Source: an uncultured Pelagibacteraceae bacterium (lineage in GTDB: Bacteria; Pseudomonadota; Alphaproteobacteria; Pelagibacterales; Pelagibacteraceae). Taken from it: DNA of 34,685 nucleotides. Shown piece by piece: positions 25,328 to 34,684 of this stretch (position 1 is the first letter of the stretch; the number at the start of each line of letters is the position of its first letter). The notes beneath the pieces were generated by a model. The model was not told where the DNA came from, did no database searches, and saw nothing but the letters and a program-made list of their open reading frames with translations. The stretch lies in contig CACJEC010000007.1 of the NCBI GenBank assembly GCA_902592325.1, forward strand, positions 1 to 34,685. The letters run 5' to 3'. The position numbers and the translations under genes were made by a program.

Positions 25328-25472
25328 AAAGTTGAGCGTTAAATAACAAATTAAAAGAGTTTATAGAAGACAAAATTAGCATTAATAAGCATTGATTTTA
25401 CTTACTTTTTAAAATTAAATACAATTTTTAAGTTAAAAATCGAAAAAAGGGCAATAACGAATCAAATTTTAA

Positions 25473-27374
25473 ATGTCAGACAAATTTAGTAAAATTTACA
25501 ATCAATCCATTAATAGTCCAGAAAATTTTTGGCAAGAAGCATCTAATGATATTTTTTGGTTTAAGAGGCCAACTAAGGTTTTAAATAAATCAAACCCTCC
25601 TTTTTATAAATGGTTTGAAGATGGCATAACAAATACTTGTTATAACGCACTAGATATTCATATTGATCAAGGAAATGGAAAAAGAATAGCACTTATATAC
25701 GACAGCCCTATTACTGGTAATAAAAAAAAATACACTTATGAAGAGTTGAGATCAAAAGTTTCAAAATTTGCAGGAGCACTTAAAAATCAAGGAGTTTATA
25801 AGGGAGATAGAGTAATCATTTACATGCCTATGATACCTGAGGCAGTGGTTGCCATGCTTGCTTGTGCAAGAATAGGAGCAATACACTCGGTTGTTTTTGG
25901 AGGTTTTGCCTCTAATGAGCTAGCTAGTAGAATTGATGACAGTAAAGCAAAAGTTTTAGTTACAGCCTCTTGTGGTTTTGAGCCTGGAAGAACAGTTGAG
26001 TATAAACCTTTAGTAGATGAAGCAATTAAACAGGCTAAACACAAAATAGATAAAATGATTTTATTTCAAAGAAATGGTCATGAAGTTAAATTAGATGCTC
26101 CTAAAGAAGTAAATTGGAAAGATGTTGTTTCAACTGCAAATGAAACTGATTGTGTTGAAATGAATTCAAATGAATTTGCTTACATACTTTATACCTCTGG
26201 AACAACTGGAACACCAAAAGGAATAGTGAGAGACATTGGAGGACATATAGTTGCATTAAAATGGACAATGAAAAATATTTACAACATAGACGAAGGGGAT
26301 ATTTGGTGGTCAGCGAGTGATATTGGTTGGATTGTTGGTCATTCTTATATTGTCTATGCGCCATTATTTAAAGGATGTACGACAGTTTTGTTTGAAGGAA
26401 AACCAGTAGGCACACCTGATGCTGGAGCATTTTGGAAAATTATTTCAGACTACAAAGTAAAATCTCTTTTCACAGCTCCAACAGCATTTAGGGCAATTAA
26501 AAAAGAAGATCCAAATGGTAAATTCTTTTCAAAATATGATCTTTCTAAATTTGAAAGTCTATTTCTTGCAGGTGAAAGAGCAGACCCAGATACAATTAAA
26601 TGGGCAGAAAATTTATTAAAGGTTCCAGTTATAGATCACTGGTGGCAAACTGAAACTAGTTGGGCAATAAGTTCAAATTGTACAGGTATTGAAATGATGA
26701 AAACAAAATATGGCTCAGCATGTAAAGCTGTTCCTGGATATGATGTAAAAATTATTAAATCAGATCAAACTTTAGCAAAACCAAATGAAATGGGAGACAT
26801 TGTTGTTAAACTACCTTTGCCTCCAGGTACTTTTCCAACTCTTTGGAACGCAGATCAAAGATATAAAGAAAACTATATGTCAAATTATGAAGGTTATTAT
26901 CAAACATATGATGCCGGTCATATTGATGAAGATGGTTATATTTGGATTATGTCTAGAACTGATGACATTATAAACGTTGCTGGTCATAGACTATCTACGG
27001 GAGCTATTGAAGAAGTTTTATCTGAACATCAGTCTGTTGCTGAATGTGCAGTTTTGGGAATAGCTGATAAATTAAAAGGTCAATTACCTATTGGATTAAT
27101 TGTTCTAAAAGCTGGGGTAGATAAAGATAATGAGACTATTTCTAAAGAATGTGTACAAATGGTGCGGGATAAGATTGGGCCAGTTGCAGCTTTTAAAGTT
27201 GCAATAGTTATTAAAAGACTTCCTAAAACAAGATCTGGTAAAATTTTAAGAGGAACGATTAGAAAAATTGCTGACAATGTTGAATACAAAATGCCTCCAA
27301 CTATTGACGACCCAGCAATATTAGATGAAATTAAAGGTGATTTAGTCAAAAATAATATTTTAAAAAGTGATTAA
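25473..27374 (+). CDS. prpE: propionyl-CoA synthetase-like short-chain acyl-CoA synthetase
   Basis: A 633-residue AMP-forming enzyme that makes acyl-CoA from a short acid, ATP and CoA. The P-loop-like YTSGTTGTPKG signature, the DIGWIVGHSYIVY and HWWQTETSW blocks, the hinge region YIWIMSRTDD and the acetylatable catalytic Lys590 in TRSGKILRG are all present. The VGTPDAGAFWKII and TAPTAFRAIKKEDP stretches fit the PrpE/ACSS3 branch rather than acetyl-CoA synthetase, but I cannot settle propionate against acetate. It is divergent from proteorhodopsin across 213 bp; the SMR gene overlaps its 3' end by 8 bp. Confidence 0.9.
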   Translation: MSDKFSKIYNQSINSPENFWQEASNDIFWFKRPTKVLNKSNPPFYKWFEDGITNTCYNALDIHIDQGNGKRIALIYDSPITGNKKKYTYEELRSKVSKFAGALKNQGVYKGDRVIIYMPMIPEAVVAMLACARIGAIHSVVFGGFASNELASRIDDSKAKVLVTASCGFEPGRTVEYKPLVDEAIKQAKHKIDKMILFQRNGHEVKLDAPKEVNWKDVVSTANETDCVEMNSNEFAYILYTSGTTGTPKGIVRDIGGHIVALKWTMKNIYNIDEGDIWWSASDIGWIVGHSYIVYAPLFKGCTTVLFEGKPVGTPDAGAFWKIISDYKVKSLFTAPTAFRAIKKEDPNGKFFSKYDLSKFESLFLAGERADPDTIKWAENLLKVPVIDHWWQTETSWAISSNCTGIEMMKTKYGSACKAVPGYDVKIIKSDQTLAKPNEMGDIVVKLPLPPGTFPTLWNADQRYKENYMSNYEGYYQTYDAGHIDEDGYIWIMSRTDDIINVAGHRLSTGAIEEVLSEHQSVAECAVLGIADKLKGQLPIGLIVLKAGVDKDNETISKECVQMVRDKIGPVAAFKVAIVIKRLPKTRSGKILRGTIRKIADNVEYKMPPTIDDPAILDEIKGDLVKNNILKSD

Positions 27375-27699
27375 AACTTATTTATTTCTCATTGGAGCTA
27401 TATTTTGTGAAGTTGCAGGTACAATGTTACTTCCAGCTTCACAAAATTTTACAAAAATATTTCCCACTGTAAGCCTAGCTATATTTTATCTAACTGCTTT
27501 TTATCTACTTACTTTTGTTGTCAATAAACTTCCGATTGCAATTGTATATGCCACTTGGAGTGGGTTAGGAATTTTTACAATTGCAATACTTGGTTATATT
27601 TTTTTTAAACAAACCTTAGCTTGGCAAGCTATTTTGGGATTATTTTTAATTGTGATTGGGGTAATATTGGTTAATGCTTATACTTTAAAAACAGTTTGA
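27367..27699 (+). CDS. SMR family small multidrug transporter
   Basis: A 110-residue protein with four transmembrane helices, of normal length for the family. The essential membrane glutamate is Glu15 (IFCEVAGT), and the AIVYATWSGLGI segment in helix 3 is typical of EmrE-like proteins. It would export cationic compounds by proton antiport; the physiological substrate is unknown. The GTG start at 27367 overlaps the end of prpE by 8 bp, which suggests coupled translation. Confidence 0.92.
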   Translation: MIKTYLFLIGAIFCEVAGTMLLPASQNFTKIFPTVSLAIFYLTAFYLLTFVVNKLPIAIVYATWSGLGIFTIAILGYIFFKQTLAWQAILGLFLIVIGVILVNAYTLKTV

Positions 27700-27715
27700 T
27701 TGTACCAATTTAAAA

Positions 27716-28486
27716 ATGAAAGCATCGATAGTAATTGCAAATTATAATAACGGAGAATTTATCAATCAATGCATAGATTCTTTAAATTCCCAAACTTATA
27801 AAAATATTGAAATTATTTTTTTTGATGACAACTCATCAGATAATTCATTACAAATTATTGAAAAATTTAAAGATATAAAAGTGATTAAGAATAAAATTAA
27901 AACTAATTTTAGTACATTTAATCAAATGAATGCCTTTAAAAAATCAATTGAAATAAGCACTGGAGATATAATATTTTTTTTAGATAGTGATGATTTTTTT
28001 CATAAAGAAAAAATAGAAAAAATAATAAATACATTTTTAAATGAAAAAGACAAAATGATAGTATTTGACTATCCTATAATTTTAGAAAAAGAAAGATTAA
28101 TAAACCAAAGAAAAAGAAAAAAATTTTTTAAAACATACTGGGATTATATTCACCCAACTAGCTGCATCTCTGTTCGAAAAATTATAATCAATAAAATTTT
28201 TGAAATTATTGATGAAGAAAAATTTGAAAATACATGGATGGATTTTAGAATCCACCTTTATTCTAAATATTTAAACAATAATTTTTTAACCTTAAATGAA
28301 AATTTAACCTTCTACCGTCAGCATGAAAATAGTGCGACATCTAAATTTACAAAAATATCCAAAAAATGGTGGATCAGAAGAGCAGAAGCTCATGATTATT
28401 TTCATTTCTTTGCAAAAAAAAACAATTTAAAAACCAGAAAAAATTACGATTATATAATCACCAAATTATTATCAAAATTGATTTAA
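27716..28486 (+). CDS. GT2 family glycosyltransferase
   Basis: A 256-residue soluble family 2 glycosyltransferase with the GT-A start SIVIANYNNGEF, the FFDDNSSDNS block near 35-44 and the metal motif FLDSDD (Asp90, Asp92). The second half includes FYRQHENSATS, seen in enzymes that add sugars to lipopolysaccharide or capsule. No membrane segment is seen. It starts 17 bp after the SMR gene and is even more AT-rich than its neighbours, which may mark an exchanged surface-sugar gene. Donor and acceptor are unknown. Confidence 0.86.
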   Translation: MKASIVIANYNNGEFINQCIDSLNSQTYKNIEIIFFDDNSSDNSLQIIEKFKDIKVIKNKIKTNFSTFNQMNAFKKSIEISTGDIIFFLDSDDFFHKEKIEKIINTFLNEKDKMIVFDYPIILEKERLINQRKRKKFFKTYWDYIHPTSCISVRKIIINKIFEIIDEEKFENTWMDFRIHLYSKYLNNNFLTLNENLTFYRQHENSATSKFTKISKKWWIRRAEAHDYFHFFAKKNNLKTRKNYDYIITKLLSKLI

Positions 28487-28498
28487 TAATAAATCTGC

Positions 28499-29809
28499 TT
28501 AATTATCAAAAACCAAGGGTTTCCCCTCTGGTTCACCAAGTATCTTGCCATGTTTCATTTTTATGTTACCTGCGATTATTGTTGAAACAGGCGTTCCTTT
28601 AAATTCAAAGTTATCAAATGGAGACCAGCCACATTTACTCTCGATATTTTTATTTTGTATTAAAATTTTTTTATTCATATCAACTATTGTGAAATCAGCA
28701 TCAAATCCTTCTTTTATATACCCTTTATTCTTAATTCCAAAAATCTTTACTGGATTTTCACAAACAAGATCGATCAACCTATTTAATGATAATTTTCCAT
28801 TATTTATATGGTTAAGCATAACAGGCATTAGAGTTTGTACTCCCGGCATGCCAGAAGGTGAGTTTGGATATTCTTTATCTTTATTTACTTTTAAATGTGG
28901 CGCATGATCTGATCCTATCGTATCGTTTAAATTATTTTTAACTGCATACCACAATCTGTCATAATGAGATTTATCTCTTAAGGGAGGGTTCATTTGGGCA
29001 TAAGTTCCAAGTTTTTCATAACAATCTGGTGCATAAATTGTTAGGTGTTGCGGTGTTATTTCAAATGTAATGTTGCCTTTATGTTGAGATAAAAAATCAA
29101 CTTCTTCTTTTGTTGTTATATGAAGAACATGGGCTTTTTTATTATATTTCTCCGCAATTCTAACAATTCTTCTAGTAGAAGACATTGCACATTCTACACT
29201 TCTCCAAATAGGATGAGAATGTACATCTCCATTTTTAATTAATTTTTTGTTAACATTCAAAATTGCTTCATCTTCAGAATGGACAGCTACAACTTTTGAA
29301 CTATTTTTAAATACTGTGTCTATATCATTTTCATCTGCAACTAAAAGATTACCAGTTGATGATCCTGCAAAAAGTTTTATACCACAACATCCTTCTAAAT
29401 TTTTCAAATCAGCTAATTCATTTGCATTATTTGCTGTTGCACCAAAATAAAAAGCGTAATTGCAATACATTCTATTTTTTGCAAGATCTAATTTTCTCTG
29501 GAATTCAGACTTGGTTGATGTAGGTGGATTAGTGTTAGGCATTTCAAACACGCCAGTAATTCCACCAGCTATTGCCGCTCTGCTACCAGAATGTAAATCT
29601 TCAGTGTCTGTTGAGCCTGGTTCTCTAAAATGGGTTTGGGTATCTATACACCCTGGTAGGACTGTAAGGTCTTTAGCATCATAAATATGATTTGCATCTT
29701 TATGAATGGAGCCAATTTGATGAATTTTTCCATCTTTAACAGCGATGTCTACATTTTTTAATTTTCCTTCAATGTAACATTGTCCATTTTTTATTATTAG
29801 ATCTAACAT
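28499..29809 (-). CDS. pyrC: dihydroorotase, alphaproteobacterial PyrC-type amidohydrolase
   Basis: A 436-residue amidohydrolase that closes carbamoyl-aspartate to dihydroorotate in pyrimidine synthesis. PGCIDTQTHFREPG at about 52-65, EMPNTNPPT, IKLFAGSSTG, HSEDE, VLHITTKEE, NPPLR and GSDHAPH follow the type I dihydroorotase order. The metal motif H-x-H is Q58-x-H60; from memory many alphaproteobacterial PyrC proteins also have glutamine here. A hydantoinase or allantoinase is the alternative. I chose ATG 29809 over an upstream TTG at 29824. It is divergent from ygfZ, 43 bp away. Confidence 0.88.
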   Translation of the reverse strand: MLDLIIKNGQCYIEGKLKNVDIAVKDGKIHQIGSIHKDANHIYDAKDLTVLPGCIDTQTHFREPGSTDTEDLHSGSRAAIAGGITGVFEMPNTNPPTSTKSEFQRKLDLAKNRMYCNYAFYFGATANNANELADLKNLEGCCGIKLFAGSSTGNLLVADENDIDTVFKNSSKVVAVHSEDEAILNVNKKLIKNGDVHSHPIWRSVECAMSSTRRIVRIAEKYNKKAHVLHITTKEEVDFLSQHKGNITFEITPQHLTIYAPDCYEKLGTYAQMNPPLRDKSHYDRLWYAVKNNLNDTIGSDHAPHLKVNKDKEYPNSPSGMPGVQTLMPVMLNHINNGKLSLNRLIDLVCENPVKIFGIKNKGYIKEGFDADFTIVDMNKKILIQNKNIESKCGWSPFDNFEFKGTPVSTIIAGNIKMKHGKILGEPEGKPLVFDN

Positions 29810-29852
29810 TTTTATAAAAAACAATTATATTAAAAAATACTTTGATGCAATT

Positions 29853-30740
29853 ATGAATAACAGCGTTTACATATTACATGATAGAGCCATACTATATATT
29901 AACGGTATAGACTCCAAAAATTTTCTTCAAAATCTATTAACCAATGACATAAGCAAAGTAAATAATAATTTTAGCTGTTTTGCATCTTTATTAACACCTC
30001 AAGGTAAATTTTTATATGAATTTATAGTTGTAAAACATAAGTCAGGTTACTTTATAGACTGTGAAAAATCCCAATCAGAGGAAATTTTTAAGCAACTAAA
30101 TACTTATAAAATTAGATCCAAAATTGAAATTTTAAATTTAAGTAACGAGTTTGTTGTTGCAAGTTTTGGATATGAAAAATATATGTCCATTGAAAACTCA
30201 AAAGATATTGAAGGATTTACTATTAAATATAGAGAAGATCCAATTATTTTAGACCCAAGAAATAAAGCTTTAGGTGCTAGATTAATAATTAACTTAGAAA
30301 AACTTTATTTATCACTAAAAAAATTAAATCTAAAAGATGATAAAATTGAAAAATACTATAGTCATAGTCATAAATTAGGAATTGTCCCAAAAAATTTAAA
30401 TAAATTGCAAAATAAGTTATTTGGAATTGAATGTAATTATGAGGAATTAAGTGGAATTGATTTCAAAAAAGGCTGTTATGTTGGTCAAGAAAATACCGCT
30501 AGGATAAAATTAAAAAATAAACTTTCTAAAAGACTACTGCCAATTGAGATTATAAGTGGAAAACTAAATGAAAATGAGAGGATTTACAGTAATGATATTG
30601 AAATTGGTAGGATTTTAATCAACGAAGAATACCCTTTTGCATTAGTTAAATTTAAAGACAAAAATTTTAATAAAAATCAGATATTTAAGTGTCAAAGTGG
30701 ATCTTTTAAAATTTTTATACCTGAATGGCTGGAAATTTAA
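29853..30740 (+). CDS. ygfZ: YgfZ/GcvT-like folate-binding Fe-S protein maintenance factor
   Basis: A 295-residue member of the YgfZ family, which resembles the T-protein of glycine cleavage and supports some Fe-S enzymes, such as tRNA methylthiotransferase MiaB. The family signature KGCYVGQE is at 206-213 with its Cys208, and the first 60 residues show the folate-binding start (LYINGIDSKNFLQNLLTNDI). There is no glycine cleavage gene nearby. It is a single gene ending 5 bp before the tRNA gene, which reads toward it. Confidence 0.9.
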   Translation: MNNSVYILHDRAILYINGIDSKNFLQNLLTNDISKVNNNFSCFASLLTPQGKFLYEFIVVKHKSGYFIDCEKSQSEEIFKQLNTYKIRSKIEILNLSNEFVVASFGYEKYMSIENSKDIEGFTIKYREDPIILDPRNKALGARLIINLEKLYLSLKKLNLKDDKIEKYYSHSHKLGIVPKNLNKLQNKLFGIECNYEELSGIDFKKGCYVGQENTARIKLKNKLSKRLLPIEIISGKLNENERIYSNDIEIGRILINEEYPFALVKFKDKNFNKNQIFKCQSGSFKIFIPEWLEI

Positions 30741-30745
30741 GTTTT

Positions 30746-30831
30746 TGGTGCGGCCAGAGAGAATCGAACTCTCATGGACTAAGTCCACACGGCCCTCAAC
30801 CGTGCCTGTCTACCAATTTCAGCATGGCCGC
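30746..30831 (-). tRNA. tRNA-Leu (GAG), CCA encoded
   Basis: The minus strand folds as a class II tRNA: acceptor GCGGCCA at 30831-30825 pairs with TGGCCGC at 30756-30750; D-arm with AAATTGGTAGA; anticodon stem CACGG/CCGTG around TTGAGGG, giving anticodon GAG; a long variable arm TGGACTTAGTCCA; and T-arm GAGAGTTCGATTCTCTC. Discriminator A (30749) and a genomic CCA (30748-30746) complete it. The long arm and anticodon identify leucine. Confidence 0.96.
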
Positions 30832-30857
30832 AATATGACCCACAATAAATCAATGAC

Positions 30858-30865
30858 AAGGAGGT
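30858..30865 (+). promoter_or_regulatory. strong ribosome binding site deciding the nadA start
   Basis: AAGGAGGT ends 6 nt before TTG 30872, ideal spacing, but 21 nt before the first ATG (30887). This supports the TTG as the real start. Confidence 0.75.
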
Positions 30866-30871
30866 TTCAAA

Positions 30872-31876
30872 TTGATAAATTTTAATATGGAATTTACTCA
30901 AGAAGTAAGAAAAGCAACTGATCCTATATATCAAAAAATATCAAAGGTTATGCCTGAGATCGAGTGGTCAATACATGCTCCTTACATTCATAAAATTAAT
31001 AAACTTAAAAAAGAAAAGAATGCAGTTATTCTTGCACACAATTATCAAACTCCAGAAATTTATCACGGTATTGCAGATTTTTCAGCAGACTCTTTAGCTC
31101 TAGCAGTAGAGGCATCAAAAACTTCAGCAGATATTATTGTAATGGCTGGAGTGCACTTCATGGCAGAAACTGCAAAATTAATGAGTCCAAATAAAAAAGT
31201 TTTATTACCAGACATGAATGCTGGATGTTCCCTCTCTTCATCAATTACTGGAAAAGATGTGAGGCTTTTAAAAGAAAAATATCCAGGTGTACCTGTTGTT
31301 TCTTATGTAAACACTTCTGCTGATGTAAAAGCAGAAACTGACGTGTGTTGTACCTCTGCAAATGCTGTTAAAATTGTAAAATCTTTGGGAGTTAAAAAAG
31401 TAATTTTTCTACCTGATGATTATTTAGCAAAATATGTTGCTTCTCAAACAGATGTTGAAATAATTTCTTGGAAAGGAATTTGTATTGTCCACGATCAATT
31501 TAATGAAAATGAAATAAATAATATCAGAAAAAATAATCCTGGAATTAAGATCATTGCCCACCCAGAATGTCCACCTGATGTAATTAAAGCAAGTGACTTT
31601 GCTGGTTCAACTTCTGGTATGATTAATTATGTGAAAGATAATCAACCAAAAAAAGTAATGATGGTAACTGAGTGTTCTATGAGTGATAATATTCAAGTAG
31701 AAAATCCAAATGTAGAATTTGTTAGACCATGCAATATGTGTCCACACATGAAAAAAATTACTCTGCCAAAAATTTTGGACTGTTTAGAAAATGAAACTGG
31801 CGAAATTTTAATGGACCAGAAGACAATAAATAAAGCGAGATTGTCAGTTGAAAAAATGGTCGCTATTGGCAGATAA
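30872..31876 (+). CDS. nadA: quinolinate synthase
   Basis: NadA condenses iminoaspartate with dihydroxyacetone phosphate to quinolinate in NAD synthesis, using a 4Fe-4S cluster. The 334-residue protein has ILAHNYQTPEI near 53-63, and the three cluster cysteines fit Cys119 (NAGCSLSS), Cys204 (GICIVH) and Cys290 (NMCPHMK), spaced 85 and 86 residues apart; HPEC (230-233) supplies the catalytic glutamate. The start is TTG 30872, placed by the upstream Shine-Dalgarno. nadC follows after 5 bp. No nadB is in the window. Confidence 0.95.
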   Translation: MINFNMEFTQEVRKATDPIYQKISKVMPEIEWSIHAPYIHKINKLKKEKNAVILAHNYQTPEIYHGIADFSADSLALAVEASKTSADIIVMAGVHFMAETAKLMSPNKKVLLPDMNAGCSLSSSITGKDVRLLKEKYPGVPVVSYVNTSADVKAETDVCCTSANAVKIVKSLGVKKVIFLPDDYLAKYVASQTDVEIISWKGICIVHDQFNENEINNIRKNNPGIKIIAHPECPPDVIKASDFAGSTSGMINYVKDNQPKKVMMVTECSMSDNIQVENPNVEFVRPCNMCPHMKKITLPKILDCLENETGEILMDQKTINKARLSVEKMVAIGR

Positions 31877-31881
31877 CTTTC

Positions 31882-32715
31882 GTGTCCAAAATAAAACTTA
31901 GCGAAGATTTCATAAGAAGTACAGTTAAACTTGCTCTAAATGAAGATCTCTATCCATCTGGAGACTTAACTTCAAACTTACTTGAAAATGATAAGGTAAT
32001 TAAAATTAAATTAATTTCTAATCAAGATGCGATTATTGGTGGTTTGTCTTTTGCAAAACATGCTTTTTTATTAATTGATAGAAAAATTAAATTTATTACT
32101 AAAAAAAAAGATGGGTCTTTTGTAAAAAAAAAATCTTTAGTAGCTACTATCGAGGGAAAAGCACAAAATATAATGATAGCTGAAAGAGTTGCCCTAAACT
32201 TCATTTCACATATTTCAGGTATTGCTACTAAAACAAATAAGTTTGTAAAATTGGTGGGAAAGAAATGTAAAATTTGTTGTACAAGAAAAACAATACCCAA
32301 TTTAAGAGTTATTCAAAAATATGCAGTTAAGTTAGGAGGTGGTAAAAATCATAGATTTAATTTGAGTGATGAATTTTTGATTAAAGATAATCATATTGCT
32401 AGTTCAAATATTAAAGAATTAGTTTTATTAGCTATTAAAAATAAAAAAGGTAAAAAAATTACTGTAGAAGTTGATAGCTTAGAGCAGCTGAGAAATATAA
32501 TAGGTTTAAAATTTAATACTGTTTTATTTGATAATATGAATATAAAAAATTTAAGAGCAGGAGTTAAACTTGCTAAGAAATATTATGAAACAGAAGCCTC
32601 AGGTAATATAAATTTAAAGACAGTAAAATTGGTTGCAGCAACTGGGGTTGATAGAATTTCTGTTGGTAGTATCACTCACAGTGCACCTGCGGTGGATTTT
32701 AAAATGGAAATTTAA
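31882..32715 (+). CDS. nadC: nicotinate-nucleotide pyrophosphorylase (quinolinate phosphoribosyltransferase)
   Basis: NadC converts quinolinate and PRPP to nicotinate mononucleotide. The 277-residue protein shows the family order: DLTSNLL near the start, AERVALNFISHISGIAT near 95-111, the CTRKTIPNLR motif, KLGGGKNHRFNLSD with IKDNHI, the EVDSLEQ strand, LFDNM and the final ISVGSITHSAPAVD. It begins with GTG, 5 bp after the nadA stop, so nadA and nadC form an operon. The 3' end overlaps the opposing MazG-like gene by 4 bp. Confidence 0.95.
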   Translation: MSKIKLSEDFIRSTVKLALNEDLYPSGDLTSNLLENDKVIKIKLISNQDAIIGGLSFAKHAFLLIDRKIKFITKKKDGSFVKKKSLVATIEGKAQNIMIAERVALNFISHISGIATKTNKFVKLVGKKCKICCTRKTIPNLRVIQKYAVKLGGGKNHRFNLSDEFLIKDNHIASSNIKELVLLAIKNKKGKKITVEVDSLEQLRNIIGLKFNTVLFDNMNIKNLRAGVKLAKKYYETEASGNINLKTVKLVAATGVDRISVGSITHSAPAVDFKMEI

Positions 32716-33083
32716 TTAACAAATTTTGAAAGATCTGGCTTAAAATAATTAGGCCCTTTCATCACTTTTCCTGCCTCATTATATATCGGTTTTCCATTTC
32801 CATCTAATTTACTCATATTAGAATTTTGAACTTCATCAAAACATTTATCAAGATTGATACCGAATGCATGTCCTGCTCCATAAGTTACATAAAGGATATC
32901 TGTTAATGCATCAGCAACCTCCAATAAATCTTTATTATTCATTGCATCTGTAAGCTCCTCAAGTTCTTCTTTAATAAGATCTAACCTAAGTTTATTGATT
33001 TTATCAGTGCTAAATGAGGGTTTATTTTTAACATCTTGTCCAAAAGTTTTCATAAAAATTCCAACCTTACTAAAATTTGACAT
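32712..33083 (-). CDS. MazG-like all-alpha NTP pyrophosphohydrolase
   Basis: A 123-residue protein of the MazG/PRA-PH superfamily. The metal-binding acidic pattern is visible as E40-x2-E43 (IKEELEEL) and E55-x2-D58 with Asp62 (EVADALTDILYV). The C-terminal NMSKLD...KGPNYFKPDL segment is typical of a branch found in bacteria, phages and eukaryotes. It probably hydrolyses a nucleoside triphosphate or related nucleotide; the substrate is unknown. Single gene, divergent from fumC, with AGGAG 4-5 nt before its ATG. Confidence 0.87.
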   Translation of the reverse strand: MSNFSKVGIFMKTFGQDVKNKPSFSTDKINKLRLDLIKEELEELTDAMNNKDLLEVADALTDILYVTYGAGHAFGINLDKCFDEVQNSNMSKLDGNGKPIYNEAGKVMKGPNYFKPDLSKFVN

Positions 33084-33120
33084 ATTGCTCCTGTAAGTTT
33101 TTTAAAAATTAATGTATATT

Positions 33121-33126
33121 TATAAT
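33121..33126 (+). promoter_or_regulatory. candidate -10 element of fumC
   Basis: A perfect TATAAT 24 bp before the fumC ATG in the 67-bp divergent gap. No convincing -35 lies at the right distance, and the DNA is AT-rich. Confidence 0.3.
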
Positions 33127-33150
33127 AATTTAATAATTACGTATTAATCA

Positions 33151-34539
33151 ATGAAATTTAGAAAAGAATTTGACAGTATTGGAAATATTAAGGTTTCAAA
33201 TGATAAATATTGGGGAGCGTCCACTCAGAGATCTAAAAAATTTTTTAATATAGGTAAAATTTTAGTAAATATTTCAATTATAAAATCAATTGCAATTATT
33301 AAAAGATCAGCTGCCATAGTTCACAACAAAGATAAACTAATAGATAACAAAATATCTAAAGCTATTATTAAAGCATCAGATGAAATAATTAATGGTAAAT
33401 TAGATACAAACTTTCCTCTCAAAGTTTGGCAAACAGGTTCTGGCACTCAAACAAATATGAATGTTAATGAAGTAATTGCTAATCGGGCAATAGAAATTTT
33501 AGGTGGTAAAAAAGGAACAAAAAAACCAGTACACCCAAATGATCATGTTAATAAATCTCAATCAACTAACGATGTATTTCCTACAGCAATGCATATATCT
33601 GTCGCTACAGAGACTTTAAAAAAACTTCTCCCAAACTTAAGAGTTTTAGAAAAAGAATTAAAGAAAAAATCTATTAAGTTTAAAAATATCATCAAAATTG
33701 GGAGAACACATTTACAAGATGCGACCCCATTATCTTTAGGCCAAGAATTCTCAGGATATTATACACAACTTAGAAAGTCAATTAACAGGATTGAATTAGC
33801 ATTAAAAGAGATACTTTTTTTAGCCCAAGGAGGAACAGCTGTTGGTACTGGAATAAATTCAAAAAAAAATTTTGATAAAAAAATTATTTATGAAATCAAA
33901 AAATTTACAAAAATTCCATTTAAACCTGCAGCAAATAAATTTGCAGAACTCGCAGCCCATGATGCAATTGTAAATTTTTCTGGAGCTCTAAACACGTGTG
34001 CCGTAGCTTTGATGAAAATTTCAAATGATATTAGATTTTTAGGATCTGGTCCAAGAGCAGGTTATGGTGAATTGATCTTGCCTGAAAATGAACCAGGTTC
34101 ATCTATAATGCCTGGCAAAGTAAATCCAACACAATGTGAGGCTGTAACCATGGTTTGTGCCCAAGTTGTTGGCAACCACAGTGGTGTAACTATGGCAGGA
34201 AGTCATGGTCATTTTGAACTTAACGTTTTCAAACCAATGATGGCACATAATATCCTTCAATCAATTGATCTAATTGCAGATAGCACAAAAAATTTCGCAC
34301 AATTTTGTGTCAAAGGAATTAGAGCAAATAAGAAAAAAATTCAGGATCATTTAGACAACTCGCTAATGCTTGTGACAGCTCTTGCTCCGCATATAGGGTA
34401 TGACAATGCAGCAAAAATTGCAAAAACAGCTTTAAAAAATGGAACTACCCTCAAAGTTGAAGCACTTAAAACAGGTTTAATAGATGAGAAAAATTACCAT
34501 AAAATTATTAACCCAAAAAAAATGATTAGTCCGAACTAA
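33151..34539 (+). CDS. fumC: fumarate hydratase, class II
   Basis: Class II fumarase interconverts fumarate and malate in the TCA cycle. The 462-residue protein has the [20 protein letters not shown] block near 91-110, [14 protein letters not shown] near 128-141, [21 protein letters not shown] near 186 onward, and the signature [15 protein letters not shown]. The length is standard and it needs no Fe-S cluster, so it is oxygen-stable. The stop overlaps a convergent partial gene at the right edge by 14 bp. Confidence 0.96.
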   Translation: MKFRKEFDSIGNIKVSNDKYWGASTQRSKKFFNIGKILVNISIIKSIAIIKRSAAIVHNKDKLIDNKISKAIIKASDEIINGKLDTNFPLKVWQTGSGTQTNMNVNEVIANRAIEILGGKKGTKKPVHPNDHVNKSQSTNDVFPTAMHISVATETLKKLLPNLRVLEKELKKKSIKFKNIIKIGRTHLQDATPLSLGQEFSGYYTQLRKSINRIELALKEILFLAQGGTAVGTGINSKKNFDKKIIYEIKKFTKIPFKPAANKFAELAAHDAIVNFSGALNTCAVALMKISNDIRFLGSGPRAGYGELILPENEPGSSIMPGKVNPTQCEAVTMVCAQVVGNHSGVTMAGSHGHFELNVFKPMMAHNILQSIDLIADSTKNFAQFCVKGIRANKKKIQDHLDNSLMLVTALAPHIGYDNAAKIAKTALKNGTTLKVEALKTGLIDEKNYHKIINPKKMISPN

Positions 34540-34684
34540 TAATTTTGAAAAAATCTTTAACAGAATTTCTAAAAATTATCTTATTAAAAACATTTTCCTT
34601 TTTTGAATTAAATTTATTTAAAAAATCATTTAAGTTGTCATTGACGTTTCCATCAACCTCAAAATTATCTATCTCTATAAACTG
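34526..34684 (-). CDS. 3' end of an unidentified minus-strand gene (partial)
   Basis: On the minus strand a frame enters from the right edge and ends in TAA at 34528-34526, giving the last 52 residues, rich in Asn, Asp, Lys and Phe and ending FFKIISSD. The frame is open over its whole visible length and overlaps the fumC stop by 14 bp, in keeping with other convergent pairs in this window. No family can be read from so short a tail. Confidence 0.55.
   Translation of the reverse strand, partial: QFIEIDNFEVDGNVNDNLNDFLNKFNSKKENVFNKIIFRNSVKDFFKIISSD

Noticed and set aside
25397-25425. TTTACT and TACAAT 17 bp apart as a prpE promoter
   Set aside because: The region is so AT-rich that similar pairs occur by chance; the match is weak and other starts are equally possible.
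30697-30885. 62-codon frame across the tRNA-Leu gene
   Set aside because: It overlaps the ygfZ end, the whole tRNA and the nadA start region; no protein features.
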